Shown piece by piece: positions 4,989 through 6,865 of a stretch of 6,865 nt of DNA. Within the stretch, counting starts at the first letter, position 1; each line of letters starts with the position of its first letter. A program made the position numbers and the translations under genes. The notes below the pieces were generated by a model, which was not told the DNA's origin, searched no databases, and saw nothing but the letters and a program-made list of their open reading frames with translations. The stretch is from an uncultured Phycisphaerales bacterium (GTDB taxonomy: Bacteria; Planctomycetota; Phycisphaerae; Phycisphaerales; UBA1924): positions 1 to 6,865 of the forward strand of contig CALMQD010000296.1 of NCBI GenBank assembly GCA_937871415.1, given 5' to 3'.

Positions 4989-6722
4989 GAGAGCGAGCAC
5001 GCCGTCGATGTAGTCGCGGTGATTGGCGCAGCGCGGGCACTTGTGCTGCCCGCCGAGCTTGCCGCGAGACTGCATCCAACGGTGGATGGTCCCGAGCGGA
5101 AGGATGGAAACTGTCGGCGGGGCCATGCCGACGTCGTCGGTGCGCTTGGTCGTGTAGTCGACGTTCTGGACCTTGATCGCGTCGTCGAACGCGCGGGCGA
5201 GGTCGGCCAGCGCCGCGGCGGAGAGGTGTGCCGCCGTGCCATCGGCGTTGCCCACCTCCAGCGCCAGTTCGAGCCCGGCGCGCCTCCCGCCCTGCGGATA
5301 GACCGGAGCGGCTGTGAACTCGCCGATACTCAGCCCGGCCCGCTCGAGACCGACCGCCGCCTTTGCGACCGCGTTCTCGATGTGCTCGACGATGATGTTC
5401 TCGCCGAAGGCGTTGATGAAGTGCCGGTGGCGTCCGACGATGCGCAATCGGCACGGACCGGGGCCGAACCCCGCGCGGGCGTCCCACCCGCCTCTCCCCG
5501 TCAGGTCGCGCGGGACCGTGTCGAACTCCACGACGTCGCCGATCACGTAGCGGAAGAGGCCCGCGCAGGTCGTCATCGTGACCACGTAGCGAACGCCGGG
5601 CTCGACGGTCTCGCACGTGAACGCTCGTCCGCGTCCGCCGGCGGTATCGCCGCGGAGTGCGGCGTCGATCTCGTCGAGAGGGATGAACTCGTAGAAGTTC
5701 CCGACGTCGGCGAGCAGGCGCAGGCCCGGGTCGTTGCGCGTGTCCTGCAGCGCGATGAAGCCCTCGCTCGCCGGGTAGAGCTCGAGCCGGAAGGGGATGT
5801 CGGGCCCGTCGGGCGAGCCGCTGTATCGCTGGCGCACCCGCGCCTCGAAGGGCGCGTACTTGACCCCGCCGTGCACGAAGAGCGTGAGGTTCGGCCAGAC
5901 CTTGTCGATCGCGTCGCCCGGACCGATGCGCCCGCGCTCACGAGCCAGTTCGAGCACGCGGTCCATGAGCACCAGCGCCCAGGAAGGCATGCCGTTGATC
6001 ATGCGGATGTCCTGGTCGAGGCACTGGCGGGCCATCGCCTCGATCTTGCTGGGCCAGTGGCTCATCAGCGCGATCGACGGGCCGGGGGCGTAGATCTCGG
6101 AGATCGGCCATCGGATCAGCGGCGTGACGATGCCCGAGAGGTCGCCGGTGCGGACCCCGTGCGGGTTGACCGTCAGGTCGGTCGAACCGCCGAGAAACAG
6201 CACCTTGCCGCCCATGACGAACGGGAGGGACACGCCGAAGCGCGTGGCGTGCGCGAAGATGTCGAGAGCGGAGCGGTAGTTGCTCCGGAGCATCTCGCGC
6301 GTGACGGGAATGTACTTGTCGCCGGCGGTGGTTCCGCTGGTCTGGGCGTAGTCCATGACCAAGCCCGGCCAGAGCACGTCGGGCTCGCCGCCGTCGCGCA
6401 TGCGGTTGATGAGCGCGCGGTAGCCCTCGTAGTCGGCGACAGGCACGCTCGCGCGGAACGCGTCCACGATGTCGCGGTCGGTGCACCGGGCGATGCGGGC
6501 GAACCCGCGCTCACGACCGAAGACGGTGTGCGAAGCGTGTTCGAGCAGGCGACGCAGTTGCGCCCGCTGCAAGGCCGCGGTGTGGTCGCGCCAGTAGCGC
6601 AGGTCCGAGAGTTTGCGGGTGCGTCCTTGGAGACGCACGCGCAGTCCCGAGCCGATGACGCTCGTCCATCGGTTGTGCGTCGGCATGGCGGGGCCAGAGT
6701 AGACGGCGGAAGCGATCGACAT
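4977..6722 (-). CDS. GH3 auxin-responsive promoter family protein (acyl-adenylate-forming enzyme)
   Basis: The GH3 fold belongs to the adenylate-forming superfamily; plant members activate acids such as indole acetate or jasmonate with ATP and join them to amino acids. The 581-residue product matches the usual full length. The three ATP/AMP-binding motifs are clear: QTSGTTAGDKYIP (127-139), YPASEG (316-321) and LFRYVIGDVVEF (389-400). Other family landmarks are GRHRHFINAFGENI (430-443) and the C-terminal GKLGGQHK (554-561) with its lysine. There is no signal peptide, so it should be cytoplasmic. It starts at an ATG at 6722, the first in-frame start after a stop at 6774-6776; no clear ribosome site is visible, and an ATG at 6686 (MPTHNRW) is the alternative. 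The C-terminus carries an unusual H560-x-C562-x2-C565-x2-H568 cluster. The bacterial substrate is unknown and no auxin genes are adjacent. Family assignment is firm; the reaction is inferred. Confidence 0.94.
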   Translation of the reverse strand: MSIASAVYSGPAMPTHNRWTSVIGSGLRVRLQGRTRKLSDLRYWRDHTAALQRAQLRRLLEHASHTVFGRERGFARIARCTDRDIVDAFRASVPVADYEGYRALINRMRDGGEPDVLWPGLVMDYAQTSGTTAGDKYIPVTREMLRSNYRSALDIFAHATRFGVSLPFVMGGKVLFLGGSTDLTVNPHGVRTGDLSGIVTPLIRWPISEIYAPGPSIALMSHWPSKIEAMARQCLDQDIRMINGMPSWALVLMDRVLELARERGRIGPGDAIDKVWPNLTLFVHGGVKYAPFEARVRQRYSGSPDGPDIPFRLELYPASEGFIALQDTRNDPGLRLLADVGNFYEFIPLDEIDAALRGDTAGGRGRAFTCETVEPGVRYVVTMTTCAGLFRYVIGDVVEFDTVPRDLTGRGGWDARAGFGPGPCRLRIVGRHRHFINAFGENIIVEHIENAVAKAAVGLERAGLSIGEFTAAPVYPQGGRRAGLELALEVGNADGTAAHLSAAALADLARAFDDAIKVQNVDYTTKRTDDVGMAPPTVSILPLGTIHRWMQSRGKLGGQHKCPRCANHRDYIDGVLALAGR

Positions 6723-6737
6723 GGTGGAAACCGAGTG

Positions 6738-6783
6738 TTCCCGGTCGAGCGGATTTCCGGGCCGGAGCGTCGCTCAACGGGAA
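6738..6783 (-). promoter_or_regulatory. Imperfect dyad in the leader upstream of the GH3 gene
   Basis: TTCCCG (6738-6743) pairs with CGGGAA (6778-6783), and GAGCG (6747-6751) with CGCTC (6771-6775), separated by a small internal loop and a loop of 19 bases. It lies between the partial upstream gene (stop at 6808) and the GH3 start (6722). It could be a terminator of the upstream gene, though the following sequence is not a proper T tract, or a leader structure that affects GH3 translation. Confidence 0.28.
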
Positions 6784-6807
6784 CGGTGACCGATCCTCAC
6801 GCGGGCG

Positions 6808-6865
6808 TCATCTGCGCGGGAGATTCGCGACGAACTGGGTGAGTTTCTGGGCGAAGCCGTCGGGG
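6808..6865 (-). CDS. Probable C-terminal end of an upstream minus-strand gene (partial)
   Basis: Of the three minus-strand frames entering from the right edge, the one ending with TGA at 6810-6808 has 14 of 17 codons ending in G or C, like the coding genes here. It gives the plausible amphipathic tail DGFAQKLTQFVANLPRR. The other two minus frames have far fewer G/C-ending codons. Only 18 residues are visible, so no product can be named. It would lie 85 bp upstream of the GH3 gene on the same strand. Confidence 0.45.
   Translation of the reverse strand, partial: PDGFAQKLTQFVANLPRR

Noticed and set aside
4842..6842. Open plus-strand frame of 666 codons antisense to the GH3 gene
   Set aside because: It mirrors a gene with all GH3 motifs on the other strand, overlaps def, is Arg/Val/Ala/Asp-rich low-complexity, and has no recognisable domain. 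Long antisense frames are expected in very GC-rich DNA.
6840..6865. GTG at 6840 as the start of a plus-strand gene
   Set aside because: The GGGAG-like purines are too far upstream (about 16 bases) and the minus-strand frame through the same bases has better third-position bias.
1..6865. Search for tRNA, rRNA, CRISPR arrays, insertion sequences, toxin-antitoxin or defence modules
   Set aside because: No repeat-spacer pattern, terminal inverted repeats with a transposase, tRNA-like cloverleaf or rRNA-like sequence was seen; almost all of the window is accounted for by the listed genes.

Overview
The window is a very GC-rich, densely coded bacterial chromosome segment with five complete protein genes and a partial gene at each edge. 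Gene content and style suggest a Gram-negative-type planctomycete, most plausibly near the Phycisphaerae. The hints are a KdsB enzyme (hence Kdo and probably LPS), a secreted DUF6263-like lysine-rich protein, a bacterial GH3 enzyme, a 'MAIFPWKK' tetratricopeptide protein, and a zinc-ribbon membrane protein. The taxonomic assignment is inference; there is no rRNA or other marker gene here.

Layout from left to right. A minus-strand gene running off the left edge (1-600) encodes a protein with two zinc-ribbon-like Cys clusters followed by membrane segments. A 254-bp divergent intergenic region holds a candidate promoter for it. A plus-strand gene (855-1748) encodes an exported lysine-rich protein and ends in a strong GC hairpin that also covers the 3' end of the next, convergent gene. 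On the minus strand, a TPR protein (2625-4172, TTG start with a strong Shine-Dalgarno) and kdsB (1792-2598) form a two-gene operon with a 26-bp gap. A 112-bp divergent region with a good sigma70-like promoter and an inverted repeat separates this operon from plus-strand def (4285-4959). The def gene converges, with a 17-bp gap, on a minus-strand GH3-family gene (4977-6722). The last 58 bases hold the probable C-terminal tail of another minus-strand gene.

Functionally the window is mostly housekeeping: CMP-Kdo synthesis for the outer membrane, and N-terminal deformylation of new proteins. The remaining genes are of unknown role: the TPR protein, the exported protein, the zinc-ribbon membrane protein and the GH3 enzyme. 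I see no mobile element, CRISPR array, toxin-antitoxin pair, tRNA, rRNA or defence-like cassette. I do not think the window contains a clear undescribed multi-gene system. The points most worth following are the Cys/His cluster at the C-terminus of the GH3 enzyme, the unexplained TPR-kdsB pairing, the operator-like dyad in the TPR/def promoter region, and the terminator overlapping the kdsB stop.
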